Shown piece by piece: positions 1-11,721 of a stretch of DNA of 64,000 nt (the first letter of the stretch is position 1; each line of letters starts with the position of its first letter). The stretch is from Fragum whitleyi (Eukaryota > Mollusca > Bivalvia > Cardiida > Cardiidae): assembly GCA_948146395.1 (NCBI GenBank), contig OX411556.1:2975001-3039000 (forward strand), read 5' to 3'. Under the pieces are notes generated by a model, which worked only from the letters and a program-made list of their open reading frames with translations, did no database searches and was not told the DNA's origin. Made by a program: the position numbers and the translations under genes.

Positions 1-158
1 GCTTGGATATTTAATCAAACTTGCATGATAATTAGAAGACCAACTCTCAACTTGTCAGTTTGAACCCCCTCTGCAGATATCCTGAACCTGTGATTGGGCT
101 TCAATATATTATCTCAGTAGTCTAATCAGCGGCAAAGGTCATTGAAAAGGTTCTTCCA

Positions 159-841
159 GTGAGTCCGAAAATTAGTGATGATATTAATGTGGATTACCAA
201 CTTAATGGAACAATCCACTATATCCAACTCCTAGCTCTTCTTTATGCCGACGATACAGTTATTTTTAGTGACGATGCCAAAACTTTACAAAATTTGCTTA
301 ATACATTTAATAAATATTGGCAATTCGATGATATGGCGATGCCAAGGGCAAAACACTAATAATGGGACTCACAAAATCGTCCAGTCAATTTTAATAGATC
401 AATTTAAACAAAACTTATTCGCTCAAATAGAAAATACACAAAAGGGAAAAATGTATTTAACTTTTAAATCAGATACTTTTTGAACAATACTTAACGTCGT
501 TACCTAAATCTCTAAGATTAAGTATGATGCATTTTAGAACAGGAAACCACAGATTTCCAGTAGAAGTTGGGCGGTGGCAAAATGTAATATACACAAATCG
601 AAAGTTCAATTTATGTAAACGTAATGACATTGGTGACGAAATGCACTATTTGCTGGTCTGCACGTACTTTAATGACGAACGAAAAAGATTCATTAATTCT
701 AAATATTGTAGATTCCCAAACATTATTAAGTTTAGAGAGCTTATGTCTACTAGTAACCTTATACAACTACGTAAACTAGCATTTTTCATGAAAAACATTC
801 TTAAAGTAACCTATAATTTACATAAAAATGGTAGCACCTAA
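159..841 (+). pseudogene. LINE reverse transcriptase, 3' part, degenerate
   Basis: Remains of a non-LTR retrotransposon ORF2. An open stretch at 159-358 carries the catalytic LLYADDTVIFS motif (YADD box of reverse transcriptase palm). After frame breaks and missing sequence, 524-841 encodes a typical ORF2 C-terminus: a GDEMHYLLVC segment like the 'E-HFLL-C' motif that follows RT in many animal LINEs, then a basic tail. The 5' part lies outside the window or is deleted. Frames change near 360 and 480, so it is not functional. The clade cannot be fixed from this fragment. Confidence 0.75.
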
Positions 842-1618
842 TTTTTGACGTACAGTATAAATGTTGAAAATATCCATGCTTTACTACTGGTTGTACATGT
901 TTCACCCTTTACTAAGTATTGACTATTTGTTTGATCCTTTGCCTCGTAATATCACTATGAAATAGATATCCTTCATCATAAACAAGTATAAAAGTTCTAT
1001 AAGGGAGTCTTAGATACATTCTATTACTTGATACTGTAAACACTATTGATTGCATTTCCTAAAATGTATCAATTGAATGTCTCTTGATTCCCGAGAAATT
1101 TTAAAAGTAAAATGATTAGACAGTGGGACGTGATCCCACGGGCGTATCGCAAGTTCTCAGTTGAAAACGGAGCGATGTACTCGTGGAGTCATATCCTCTT
1201 TGTCAGTGATCAATAATTATGTGAATTAGTATCTGAGTATTAGGGTATTAGGTTTGTTTTCTGTGGTTTTTTTATGTATTATTTTTTGTAATAGTGGTAA
1301 GCTTCAACTGAAACATGTATTTCTCATATTTGGTTCTAAATACTTGTTAACCCAGCTTGCTTCAAGCTGTGTAGCAGGAATTTAGAATTTAGAATAAGAC
1401 AAAATATGGAAATAGAACGATATAGTCTTCTATTTTGCTCCAATAAGGTATCTATCGTGCATTTACCGAACTTGTGATTTTTTGTATTCTTCCCACCTTT
1501 CCCCCATTACTCACACTACCTGATTATTATTACTTTCCAGCTCACATGTATTTACATATTGTAATAATTGCATTTGTAAACTGTGAACAAAATAAAAGAA
1601 TATTGTATTGTATTGTAT
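842..1618 (+). mobile_element. Probable 3' UTR and tail of the preceding LINE
   Basis: Non-coding sequence follows the ORF2 stop and ends at 1590-1618 with an AATAAA-like signal and a short ATTGT repeat, a common LINE 3' terminus. Position 1619 begins a different element. A further insertion around 1080-1250 is possible but I could not delimit it. Confidence 0.5.
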
Positions 1619-3575
1619 CAAAATTTATGATATGGCCTACGTCGCGGGAGTGAAATAAACCCTTGAATATTTTTGATATTACACGGGTGTTATTACACTA
1701 GTTGAATAACTATCCAAATGAGCTCAGAGCGAATAGCAACGTTTTTTTTGTTACCGCCAAAATGACGTCATAATGTGTATATTGTGACGTCAGTTTTTAA
1801 CGGCGTTATAATTGTCGCGGAAAATAGAAACTTTGAATTTCAAGATTTCTGACGATTTTTCGCAAAAAATCGGGTCATATCTTAATAGAATATAAAATTT
1901 GTGCTAATGAAAAACAGAATTTATTGAACTCGTCATCTATAAACTGATAAAATCTCGGCGTACTCGATAATCTGTTTATAGATGATTCGTTTAATAAATT
2001 CAGCGTTCCATGACCACTCATTTTATATCCTATACATATTACACAGGAAAATCCCAAGATTCCGTTGCCAGAAATGTAATAAAAAATCTATCTTAACCGA
2101 GCAACAAATGATCCTTCAATTTCTATGATGCAGAAATTAGACAAAATGTTAACATTTTAGGACATATTTTCTCAAAGCCAGTCATTTTGCGTGTGACTAC
2201 TATGCAACGTTCATGGTGACGTCATTTTTACTCCGCTTTGATAACGTCAAATAGGGCAAATCGTAAGAAAACGGGGTATAAGTTTTTATATAATTCACTG
2301 GTAAGCCGGTGAGCTTATCATGTACCATTATTTCTCGATAGCCCGCCGAAAATCATTAAAGAGAACGATAATAACGTATTCTTATAATGATTTCATACCT
2401 ATACAATTCATTTCATAATTTAAATAACATAATATTGATATTAATCTTTTTTTCATGCCTTTGGTTAGTCTAGCGATATGATTCTCTATTTCAAAGAGTT
2501 AATTAAACAACTATTCAAATAAAGCGATTCGACTCAACAAGGATCGATCAGAGATTCTACAGTCGAAATCCTTCGAGCGTGGTCAGCCTCGTCTATGAAC
2601 GAAGTCAGTTGGGGTTCGTCACTTTCGCACTCCACAAATATCCTCTCTAGAATTAACTCATATTTGTTATATTTCAAGGGCGAAGCTACCATACGCAAAA
2701 TAAATCATCTTTCAAAAACTATTGTTGATGAATGATCATGATATAGAAACTACAGCTTATTAAAGCTATAGTTAAGATGTTTCAATATTTCACTAACGCT
2801 CAAATCATAAAAAAGATGGAGCGGTTGAAGGGCATTTATCTTTTGTCACAATCCACCAATCGCATTTATCCTATATTTTCTTTGATTGCCGCCTTCTTAG
2901 TGCGTATAGCTTTAAAAATCCTAGTTACACCTATGTATTTTGGAGTTAAGCAACGATTTCATAGTCCCCTTTTAAATAGTATACTGCGATATTGCATAAT
3001 AACTGTCATTTTAGTATGGATCTCGCAGAGCATATCTAGTCGTATGCTAATTGATACCATATTGATACCATATTACTTGGCAAAACCCAGAGGAAAAACG
3101 ACTTGCTGTTATACAAGGTCATACAAGATTCCCCCCCCCCCCTTCCATTAGAGTTGCCTTTCGACAAAGAGGATATTGAATAATTGTTCATGCAATACCA
3201 AATTAATTAGACGAGTCATCTATAAAAATATAAATACGAGGCTGCGCAGAGTTTTTATATGTTTTTGATGGCGAGTCTAATACATTCTGTATTTCACGAA
3301 CTCAGTTTTGATATTGTATTTATAATATGACAGGATGTTTGAATTAATTTGACAAAATTCTTGACATTCGTTGGTATTCATTCCCTTGAAATATATAACG
3401 CCGTTTGTAAATTATCGTCTTCTAATACATTATGACGTCATTTCACGACAACATTTTAGCGTTATTATACGTTCTACGCTCATTTGCATATGATTTCCAC
3501 TAGTGTAACAACATTCTTGTTATTTCAAAAATATCTAACGGGGTTATTTCACTCTCGCGCTGTATGTCATAAAAG
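1619..3575. mobile_element. Element with ~380-bp terminal inverted repeats
   Basis: About 380 bp at 1619-2000 recur inverted at 3200-3575. Shared landmarks are a GGGAGTGAAATAA block, TACACTAGTTGAA / TACACTAGTGGAA, TGACGTCATAATGT and CGGCGTTATA. The inner part of each arm contains its own hairpin (left: 1920-2000, arms around ATTTATTGAACTCGTCATC). The 1.2-kb middle holds an unrecognised 124-residue open frame (2777-3151) that resembles no transposase I know. It is best called a non-autonomous foldback-type DNA element of unknown superfamily. Confidence 0.65.
2746..2776. repeat. Small hairpin motif, copy 1
   Basis: GAAACTACAGCTT, ATTA and AAGCTATAGTT form a short stem-loop. The same core recurs at 28178-28210 and, as a half-site with shared flank, at 28750-28800. 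Confidence 0.5.
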
Positions 3576-3676
3576 AATGAGCAATAAAAAATGGTAGAAC
3601 GATCACTCTTAGATTCAGAAAACTTCCGAAAAAATGAAAATTCGATATTGCTCGGTGTAGCCAGAGTTTATACATT

Positions 3677-4110
3677 TAACGTCGTGAAATTGACATTAAA
3701 TTCGACCAAAGCAATTTTTAACCGCTCGCTCAACGCTCCAACCAATGTATTGAAAATCTCACTCAGGGACGCTATTAACTCGTTTGTTATGAAACCGCTT
3801 CCAAATCGTTCAAGACGACCAATTTTTTCCTCTAAATTGATAATTTTCATCCATGGTCTTATTGGCTAGTGTGGATTTAAAGCGTCTGATTTGTTCGTGA
3901 ATACAACAACAAAAATAACAACAATCAAACAAAGTACACATAATTTAGTAAATAGAGGTAATAAATTTTCACTTACTCCGTGAATTGGACGAACTTAATG
4001 AAATTGTTTTACCTTCACTAATTTTCAGTCAAAACTTCCAACTCATTCTTTCTTACCACAATCACTCCGAAATCATTCAGCTGTCACTTTCATGATGTTA
4101 CTAATTGTCC
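3677..4110 (+). mobile_element. 430-bp TA-type MITE, diverged copy
   Basis: Diverged member of the abundant MITE described at 53576-54005. It carries the CGTGAAATTGACATT start, the CGCTC-CAACGCTCC block, the 'gtgtggatttaaagcgtctga' region and the TTTCATGATGTTACTAATTG end. Short open frames inside it are chance. Confidence 0.6.
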
Positions 4111-4207
4111 TTTTTGAACTAAACTAGACAGTCCCCTTTATCTATAATGTCGGTTTCACAAAAAAACTTTATAACATAATTATTGTTTATTTTATTCTAA
4201 GTATTAG

Positions 4208-4285
4208 TGACCCGTCACGTCAAAAGGGAGCATTTAGGAAATTCGTAAAATAAAAATTTGAAAAGGCCAACCAGAGGTCGCATTT

Positions 4286-4323
<38 letters not shown>

Positions 4324-4470
4324 CAAAGGAAGGTACATTTATTTTTCCAAATTCATTAAATAAAAAAAGTGAGAAAATCTTATGCTATACTTAGTCTGCG
4401 CAATCTGCACAGCCTAACGAAAGCCGTCAAAACGCATTTCCAATAAGGTCCCTCCACGCGTGACGGGTCA
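4208..4470. mobile_element. Short TIR element around a poly-A run
   Basis: The ends are 12-bp inverted repeats, TGACCCGTCACG at 4208 and CGTGACGGGTCA ending at 4470. The interior includes a run of over 30 A (4288-4321). I see no coding potential and no clear target duplication, so the superfamily is not assigned. Confidence 0.55.
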
Positions 4471-4754
4471 CATTTTATCTTTTAAACAGACCTTTAAAAA
4501 TGAATGAAAGAAAATGTAAATTGCATACCTGTTACTATCGCACTTGATCTCGTCTTGGATACTTGTAAGTAGAAAGGAAGACAACATCAAATGGATCATG
4601 TTGTAAAATAAATGGAAACACTAATTTCGACATTTATTTACGAGTACGACAGGCGGGCTTTCTCAACTTTGGTTCTAGTGTACGGAGACTGCTGTAACAG
4701 GATTTCCAATCTATCTCCATCAACGTAATGTACAGCCAGGTATTTGTGATGTTA
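4471..4754. other. Unassigned AT-rich sequence
   Basis: No coding pattern, repeat or RNA gene recognised. Confidence 0.5.
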
Positions 4755-5072
4755 CAATCTTCGATTCTCGACGCCGCCGTCATAGCGCAGTTGTTAGCGC
4801 GTCGGACCATCAATCTAGAGGTCCCGGGTTCGATCCCCGATGGCGGTACTCATTCTTTCCGACTATTTGTCTCTCAGCAATGGGTTGATAATCGTAGACC
4901 TATGTGAGATAGCAGCTGGGGGCTAGGAAAGGATGTGGTGGTTGTACTGGTTAGAGAAATACCAGAAACCATTGTTAGGTACTCCAGCCGCCGCGATATA
5001 ACTAAAATAATGTTGAAAGCGGCGTTAAACTCCATTCAATCAACCAATCAATCAATCAATCTTCGATTCTCG
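4755..5072 (+). mobile_element. tRNA-derived SINE, full copy with target duplication
   Basis: The tRNA-like head (4771-4850) has an A-box-like TAGCGCAGTTGTTAGCGCG and a B box GGTTCGATCCC. The body contains CTATTTGTCTCTCA, GGCTAGGAAAGGATG and GCGATATAAC, and the tail is CAATCAAT repeats. It is bounded by a duplication of up to 16 bp (CAATCTTCGATTCTCG at 4755-4770 and 5057-5072). This is the reference copy for the family here. Confidence 0.88.
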
Positions 5073-5149
5073 GGTTATTATAAAGCTTTATGAATTACAA
5101 AGATGTTTAAATTCATACACACACTCAAAAAGATAGAGGCTATTGAATG

Positions 5150-5348
5150 AGTTGTCATGAAAACTGAATTTATCAAACGAGTCATATAAAAACAGATAAA
5201 AACTAGGCTTCGCCGAGTTTTTGTCTGTTTTAAATGACGAGTTTAATAAATTCTGTATTCTATCAGCTCAAATTTTATATTCCATTTATAATATGCAAGA
5301 ATTTTTGCGAAAAATCGTCAAAATTCTTGAAATTCAACATTTAAATTT
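5150..5348. repeat. Fragment of the long-TIR element
   Basis: Matches the inner arm of the 1619-3575 element: AATTTATCAAACGAGTCAT, a hairpin around CTAGGCTTCGCCGAG, then TTTTTGCGAAAAATCGTCAA. It abuts the following MITE directly. Confidence 0.6.
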
Positions 5349-5781
5349 TAGTTAACAACATTATGATATTGACAAGGTAAATGATTTTGAATGATTTTGG
5401 GATGAAATTGAATGGGTGTGTGGAGCGAGTTTTGAGTGATATTCAAGGGAAGAAATCCAGTATCGCTAATTTTGTTCAAGTGAACAAACTTAGCGATACT
5501 TATTACCTCACTTTTATTAAATATACATTATGTTCTATGAATATCTTCCTGTATCCTCACGAACCAACCTTACTCTTACAAAAAATCAATGATGTTAGTG
5601 AAATCGTGGATTTTATCTACGGATTGTTATTTGAATTCAGTTGTTGCTCTTATCATTTTTAGTGACTATGGAACGTTTAAGAATGGTTTGAGTGAGTGTT
5701 TGGAATGAATAAATGGAGCGCTAAGAAGGTGATTTAGAATTTTTTGATTGAGATGAATGTCAATTACATGATGTTTCTAAT
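5349..5781 (-). mobile_element. 430-bp TA-type MITE, inverted copy
   Basis: Reverse-oriented copy beginning GTTAACAACATTATGATATTGACAAGG reduced here to its recognisable core GTTAACAACATT, with ATTTTGAATGATTTTGG, the central palindrome (5470-5515: TATCGCTAATTTTGTTC and its inverse) and a degraded far end near ACATGATGTTTCTAATG. Open frames at 5381-5662 and 5744-5953 are by-products. Confidence 0.7.
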
Positions 5782-6439
5782 GGAATCTCATGTTTTAGAC
5801 CAAAATAGACATTTTATCGACAATAAAAACTTAATATCAGCAAAATCAACTTTCTCACATTTGAACTTTACAACTCCGGGAAATGAAATCCAAATATGGA
5901 AGTTTTACAAAGTGTTAAGTTTTCATGTCAAAAGGTTAAGCTTTTTATTCTGACGTTTTCTGTGATTTTATTTATCGATTCTACATTTCTCTTTTTCGTT
6001 TTTTCTTCTTTTCGAAAATAATGCTTTGACAATGATTATATGCCAACTTTGTGAAAAAGAACGGATTTTTTTCTAAAAAAAAGTCACATGGGCTCAAGTT
6101 TAAAATCCACTATCTTTATCTTTGTATATCAAAAAAGCGCAGAAGATTGACATTTTTTCATTGTTTTCAAGCGTACAAATAAAAATGGCACGTTTTCATT
6201 GATTTCCAAGCGAACAAATAAAATATAATGATTCATTTTCTTTTGTCCTCTCTATTGATTGTTTTTATAACTCTTGATGGCATAAGATGGACAGAGTGAC
6301 ACATTATTATTGTCACGAAACATATTTTTATCGTACGATCTTTTGAATTGGAAAAAATTGTAAACGTTGATTCAAAGTTCAATTTAAGAAACAAAGAACG
6401 AAACAAAAAAAAAAAAAAAAAAAGCCAAAAGGATGTGTG
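5782..6439. other. AT-rich sequence with poly-A run
   Basis: No gene or defined element recognised. An A-rich run at 6402-6423 precedes the next SINE. Confidence 0.5.
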
Positions 6440-6720
6440 CAGCCGTCGGTGATTGAACCCGTGAAACTGTGATTGCTATTAAGTGTATCGGACTATCATT
6501 CAAAAGGTCCCGGGCTCGATCACCGACGGCGGCACTCATTCTCTCCGACTATTTGTCTCCAACCAACGGGTTGTAAGCATGTGGCATAGAGGCTAGGAAA
6601 GTATGTAATGGTAGTACTGGTGTGAGAAATACCAGGAATCAATTTTTAAGGATTGCAGGCGCCACGATATATCTGAAAGTTTGTTGAAAGCGGCGTTAAG
6701 CCCCATTTAAACGAAATCAA
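6440..6720 (+). mobile_element. tRNA-derived SINE, diverged copy
   Basis: Same family as 4771-5056 but strongly diverged in the head. GGTCCCGGGCTCGATCACC replaces the B-box region. The body motifs GGCTAGGAAAGTATG, AATACCAGGAATC and AAAGCGGCGTTAAG remain. No clear duplication. Confidence 0.75.
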
Positions 6721-7457
6721 CTGCACTTTGACCGCGGCGGGTCATAGTATTTATTAGAAGACTACCTAAATGAAATAAAATTTTCTACAAAAAAAAAAAC
6801 GTCCACAAAATAAAAAAAATGGAAAAAATAAAAACATTAGTATGAATTTTAATCTTCAGTCTTTGTTACTTTTGGTAGAACAAAAATATAGCGAGATGTA
6901 TGGGATGAAAAATGATGTTACCTGAGACCGTTATTAACAAGATACACCATCAAGAACATTCAAATGATACAAATGGTAATTCCATTATAATTAAGAGCAC
7001 CAATTTCGCAAGTAAGCTCTATTTCAATGACTACACAACTAGTCGAAATTTAAAAGCTTTGCAATTTCTCCGAAAGATCTTTCTTAAGCTTCTCAAATTG
7101 CATGGTTAGGAGTGGGTTGGGTGAGCATTTATCATGCATTCATGGTTAAAACCTTTCTATAAGAGGATAAAAAATGGAAATTAATGATAAAGGACGCTTG
7201 ACGAGTTACAGTTGATTCGGTAATTATCAAATGGCTTTGATACCTCAATGTTCCGGTAGAAAAATGGATTAAACGCTATTTGAGAGTTTTAAAGGAGTCA
7301 TCAGGTCAACTAGATTTTTTTAATCGACAGTGGGTTAGTGATACATTGACCCTACGCTATAAACAAGCAGCAATACGCTTTGATGTCGGTAAATTTTCTG
7401 CGCAGTAACGAGCTTAGACTAACCACCATGGTCTTAGAAATTCATTCGGAAACTTGT
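6721..7457. other. Unassigned AT-rich sequence
   Basis: Nothing recognised on either strand. The short open frame 6912-7109 has no family resemblance. Confidence 0.5.
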
Positions 7458-8229
7458 TTAAGGTGGCAATGGACAGCCGTCTCCGACTCTCTAAACCGGA
7501 AGTGTGTTTTCGTTTATTTTACGGCTTTTTTGCGCGTTGTTTAAAAAGACCGGTTTTCGTAAGGTTCTGCTTATGGAAATAACGTAGAATAATGATGGTA
7601 AAATTTCATAATTTAGCTTCTTTTCAACATTTGATATCAACTGAGTGACTGGATCATTAAATCTAAAAACAAAAATGCGTTACAAGCGTCTTTCAATTAG
7701 GAGAGGTCACTGTAAAATAACGAAAAACTTTCTTATTTGCATGGAAAGGTATGCTGAATTTTTTACCAAATAAAGGAAAAACATGGGGCTTAAACATATC
7801 GGAAAACAAGAAAAATTCATTGGGTTATTTTTTTGAAAAACAGGTTTTGTGGCATTTTTTTCCCTATAAAATTACAAAAATTAGTGCATTTTTAACTTTT
7901 GAAGGCAAATTGTGCAAATGCAATTGATCAAAGAGAAATTTTCTTGGCAACAGCCAGTGTGTACATTTATAAGGTCTATCAAAATGTATTTGTTTTATAG
8001 CTATAAGCTAGTACTTAGTTCATACTAGACCTTAAACGAATATAAACGTTTTACTGAAAAATGGCCAATACCACTCAAGGGCAGATAACTCTAGCATGAA
8101 AACGAGCATGGAAAGGTACCTTCAAATTTTGATATAATGACTAGACAATGTTAATCTACAACTTATGTGAACAAGAAAAAAAATCATTGGGTGGAAAAAA
8201 ATGACGCCATGTGTCCATTGCTACCTTAA
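7458..8229. mobile_element. TTAA-flanked element, family 3
   Basis: The termini are TTAA GGTGGCAATGGACA on the left (TTAA at 7458-7461) and TGTCCATTGCTACC TTAA on the right (TTAA at 8226-8229). That gives 14-bp inverted ends with one mismatch inside a duplicated TTAA. The 764-bp interior has no coding capacity. TTAA duplication is a hallmark of piggyBac and also occurs in Kolobok transposons; the superfamily here is inferred. Confidence 0.65.
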
Positions 8230-8740
8230 AGCAGCTTACCACGCTGCAAGTTTCAGGAACAATTTGAAGATTGTATTCTTAACTCAATACATATTTTCAT
8301 TCGCTTAATTCCGTAGACCCAAATTTGGTTGATATACGTTCTTACGTAACATTTGACGTCAGCGAAAATATAAAGATTTTTTAAACGGTTTATTGCTATG
8401 TTCTAAAATGTCTTTCAATGTTAATTTAAAATTTTCACCTAACCTTTGTGCACCAGAACAGTAAGCTTTAGGGAGACGATTTACTAAGAAGACGTTGGTA
8501 TGGAAATAAACATGAAACTCAACAGTCAAAAGATCGGTCTAGAAAAGATCATATATTTGTTGCCGCTTCTTTTGGAGTTAAGTATATTTGTCAAAGAATC
8601 ATATAAATCCATGCCGCTATTGAGAAAGAATTTTATTCCAAAGAAATTGACAAAGATATTATCACGAACAAGAGCACCGCAAGCGGGTGCCAACGCTCGG
8701 CTCTTTATTATTTCTTAGGCAAATGCAAATATATGAGCTT
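8230..8740. other. Unassigned sequence
   Basis: No element recognised. The 72-residue frame at 8500-8718 has no family resemblance. Confidence 0.45.
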
Positions 8741-9440
8741 GGTACCTACAGAAAGGTCTTGTACCAAGCAATAATTATGTGAAATATGAAGGATCTTTGA
8801 CTTACCATTCAAAAATTATGACCAAGGTTTAGGTCTTGTACCAAGCAATAATTATGTGAAATATGAAGGCTCTTTGACTTACCATTCAAAAATTATGACC
8901 AAGGTTTTTTCAAACAAACTTGACCTTGAAATATGACCTTGACTGATGACCTTAAACTTGGCACCTACAGAAAGGCCTTGTCCAAAGCAATAATCATGTA
9001 AAATATTAAGGCTCTATGACTTACCATTCAAAAGTTTTGACCAAGGTTTTTTTTTAAAATAAATTTGGTCTTGAAAAATGACCTTGACCTTGACTGATGA
9101 CCTTGATCTTGGTAAAGATCTTATCCCAAGCAATAATCATGTGAAATATGAAGGCTCTATGATTTACCATGCAAAAGTAATGACCAAGGTAACTTTTTTA
9201 AAGAAATTTGACCTTGAAAAATGACCTTGACCTTGACTGACGACCTTGAACTTGGTACCTACAGAAAGGTCTTGTCCCAAGCAATAATCATGTGAAATAT
9301 GAAGGCTCTATGACTTACCGTTCTAAAGTTATGACCAGGGTTAAAGTTTGTAACGCTAACGCCATCGCCTACGCCAAACGCCTACGCCATCAAAGCGAAC
9401 GACGCCAAGGTGATCATAATACCTCGGGTTTTCTTCAAAA
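8741..9440 (+). repeat. Tandem repeats of ~145 bp ('gaccttgacc' type)
   Basis: About five imperfect units share AAGCAATAATCATGTGAAATATGAAGG reduced to cores such as GTGAAATATGAAGGCTC, GACTTACCATTC and ATGACCTTGACCTTGACTG. Most are spaced 140-150 bp, with one short 78-bp step at the start. The array ends at an AACGCC/ACGCC-rich stretch (9350-9410) and ACCTCGGGTTTTCTTC, which looks like the terminus of a mobile element. Confidence 0.7.
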
Positions 9441-10008
9441 ACAGCCGAACTAAAAATTCCACCCCATGAGACGATAACTATATGATTTAGAATTGAAAGC
9501 TCGGACATCCAAATACTTTACGCAAAGACTGCTACTACCTGATCGCAATGCCGCAAACGAGACCCATGGTATCAATAATTAATCATTTTCCTTCGTCGTT
9601 CGCTTAGCGTTCAGACAATGTCTGATTCATACTAGTATGTAAATCAAAGTTCCATCCATTCTGTTGAGGTAATTAATAGCCCGATGTCAAAAGTTGCATT
9701 TCGATAAAAGATGATTTGTTGCACTGAGCATTTTTCTCATACTGCTTTGGACATTTTCTACTCCACATAAAGCGCTAGTAAACAGTATATGTACTACATA
9801 AATGTTTAGTAACTATTTCGAACTGTTTCATATTTTATTGCACATACTCGTCACGTGGCCGGGCAACAGTATAAGCAGTTTGATCCATGCACAGTGTGCA
9901 TCGAAGTGTTGCCCGCTAGCAAACATGACGTTTATATGCACGTTCAGTAAACGTGCGAATTGACGTGCTTTTAGTAACCTCATCAAAAAAATCGACCTTT
10001 ATGTTTTA
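9441..10008. other. Unassigned sequence with one hairpin
   Basis: Not coding as far as I can see. At 9861-9914 GGGCAACAGT pairs with AGTGTTGCCC, with an inner ATGCACAGTGTGCAT palindrome. Confidence 0.5.
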
Positions 10009-10710
10009 TTTAGGCTATGTCAAGGTTTATTTGTTATTTCACTCATGCATACATACTAAATTCTACCCCCTCGTGAAAATGCAATGAGCACGTGAAAAGT
10101 AAAGGAGAAAATCGTGATACATGTGCGTATGTTGCATTCCCGATATTCCACTCTGATTTGGACCTGGCAATGCCTGTCCATTTGTTTGCCCGTTATAAAC
10201 CCCATTGCAGTTATATCGCAATCGCTGGTGCACCTGTCCATGGTTGGTTCGCTTACTAAACATTTATGAACTTGTTCGCTTGTATGTAGCGAGAAACTTT
10301 TTTAAAGTTTCATAAATAAAATGTCTATGTCTATTGCTAAACAGATTAGTATACTAAATAAGGAGGCCCTTCTCTGGCAATGACCAAATTTGTGTTGTTG
10401 TTGTTTTGTAAGGTTAAGTTAATTTGTTATTGTATATTGTGTTATTTTGTTGATCGACAATTACAGGCAAGGGAACATAATTCAATATACATTCTAAGAA
10501 TTACACTTGTAATCATAAGTCTATTATTCTTGCGAAAGTACTTGTAATACAGAGTGGACATATATAAGATTTTCGTTCATATATATATATAGGGCAAAGG
10601 TCATTGTCAGGTCAATAAAAACCAAAGAGTACTACATTTTTGTAATCGGAAATGGCTCTAAAAAGCCTTGGTATGTACGTGCATAATTCAACAACACCGT
10701 ATTTGGAAAG
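10009..10710. repeat. Diverged duplication, unit A
   Basis: Aligns with 10896-11600. Shared landmarks are TCAAGGTTTATTTGTTAT, TCTACCCCCTCG, GGAGAAAATCGT, GATTTGGACCTGG, GTAGCGAGAAACTTTTTT, TCTCGCGAAAGTACTTGTAA-like sequence and ACACCRTATTTGGAAAGA. Short minus-strand frames (10056-10263) exist in both copies but have many substitutions and no known family. Confidence 0.7.
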
Positions 10711-10737
10711 ACGGGGCGTTACGCTCCCTTCTTTCGG

Positions 10738-10778
10738 CTGTTTAAATCGTTTAATTTTCAATTATTAACGTTTAACTA
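10738..10778 (+). repeat. Palindromic repeat arm; empty-site paralogue
   Basis: GCTGTTTAAATCGTTTAATTTTCAATTATTAACG is here uninterrupted; the reverse complement of this block is found split by the 940-bp TTAA element at 11722-12669. Core: TCGTTTAATTTTCAATTATT. Confidence 0.75.
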
Positions 10779-10895
10779 TCACTCAGTCTTTGCCCTACTT
10801 TATCACCCAATCAGAATGCTGGATTTCTAAAATTTTTGATGGTTCAATTCCATAAACTACTCAGCTAAGGCTTATTTTGATTATTTATCCATTTA

Positions 10896-11600
10896 AATGT
10901 CAAGGTTTATTTGTTATACCTCGCCTGCGTAAATATTAAAATCTACCCCCTCGTAAATATGCAACGCGCATGGGAAAAGTAATGGAGAAAATCGTAATAC
11001 ACGTGCATATGTTGCATTCCCCATATTCTTCACTGATTTGGACCTGGGTTGGCGTGACATGGCATGTCGATTTTGTTTGCATGTGTTTTAACCCCGATTT
11101 CAACCTTATTGGAGTATTATCGGAATGGCTGGTGCACCTACCCATGGTTGAATCGCTTACGGAACATTTATGAACTTAATTGCTTCTTACGTAGCGAGAA
11201 ACTTTTTTTTATTGTTTCATGATTAAAATGACTATATCTATGTCTAAACAGATTAGAATACTAGTACGCCTTTCTCCGGCAATGACCATATTTGAGTTGG
11301 TGTTTTGTAAGGTTAAATTCATTTGTCCTCGAGTATGAATAAATTTGTTTATTAACAACTACTGGCAGAATTATCAAAATATAATCTATTAATAACATCT
11401 GATACAGTAAAATAATATATTCTCGCGAAAGTACTTGTAAAACAGATTGGACGCATATCATATTTTCATTCATCGTCAGAAAGGAGGTCATTTTCAGGTC
11501 AATAAAAACAAACATAACTGCATCTTTTATCATCGGTAATAATAGCTCTTTAGAAATCCTCCGTAATTACGTGCATATTTCAACTACACCATATTTGGAA
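10896..11600. repeat. Diverged duplication, unit B
   Basis: Second copy of 10009-10710, offset by about 890 bp. It could be a tandem duplication or two insertions of one ~700-bp element; flanks do not decide. Confidence 0.7.
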
Positions 11601-11721
11601 AGAGGGGGTGTTCACTTGTAATAAATATAACCGGCTTATTCCGTGTAAATCATGCGAAATGCTGCCAATAATAGTAAGCGCGGGAAAAAGATAAAGTCGG
11701 TTAAACGCTAATAATTGAAAA

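Noticed and set aside
2777..3151. 124-residue protein gene
   Set aside because: It lies in the middle of a foldback element, has no recognisable domain and ends in a poly-C-derived Pro run.
4771..4850. tRNA genes at SINE heads (also 23767, 26857, 34118, 37040, 39495)
   Set aside because: B boxes are good, but acceptor stems do not pair as required and each is followed by a SINE body or tail.
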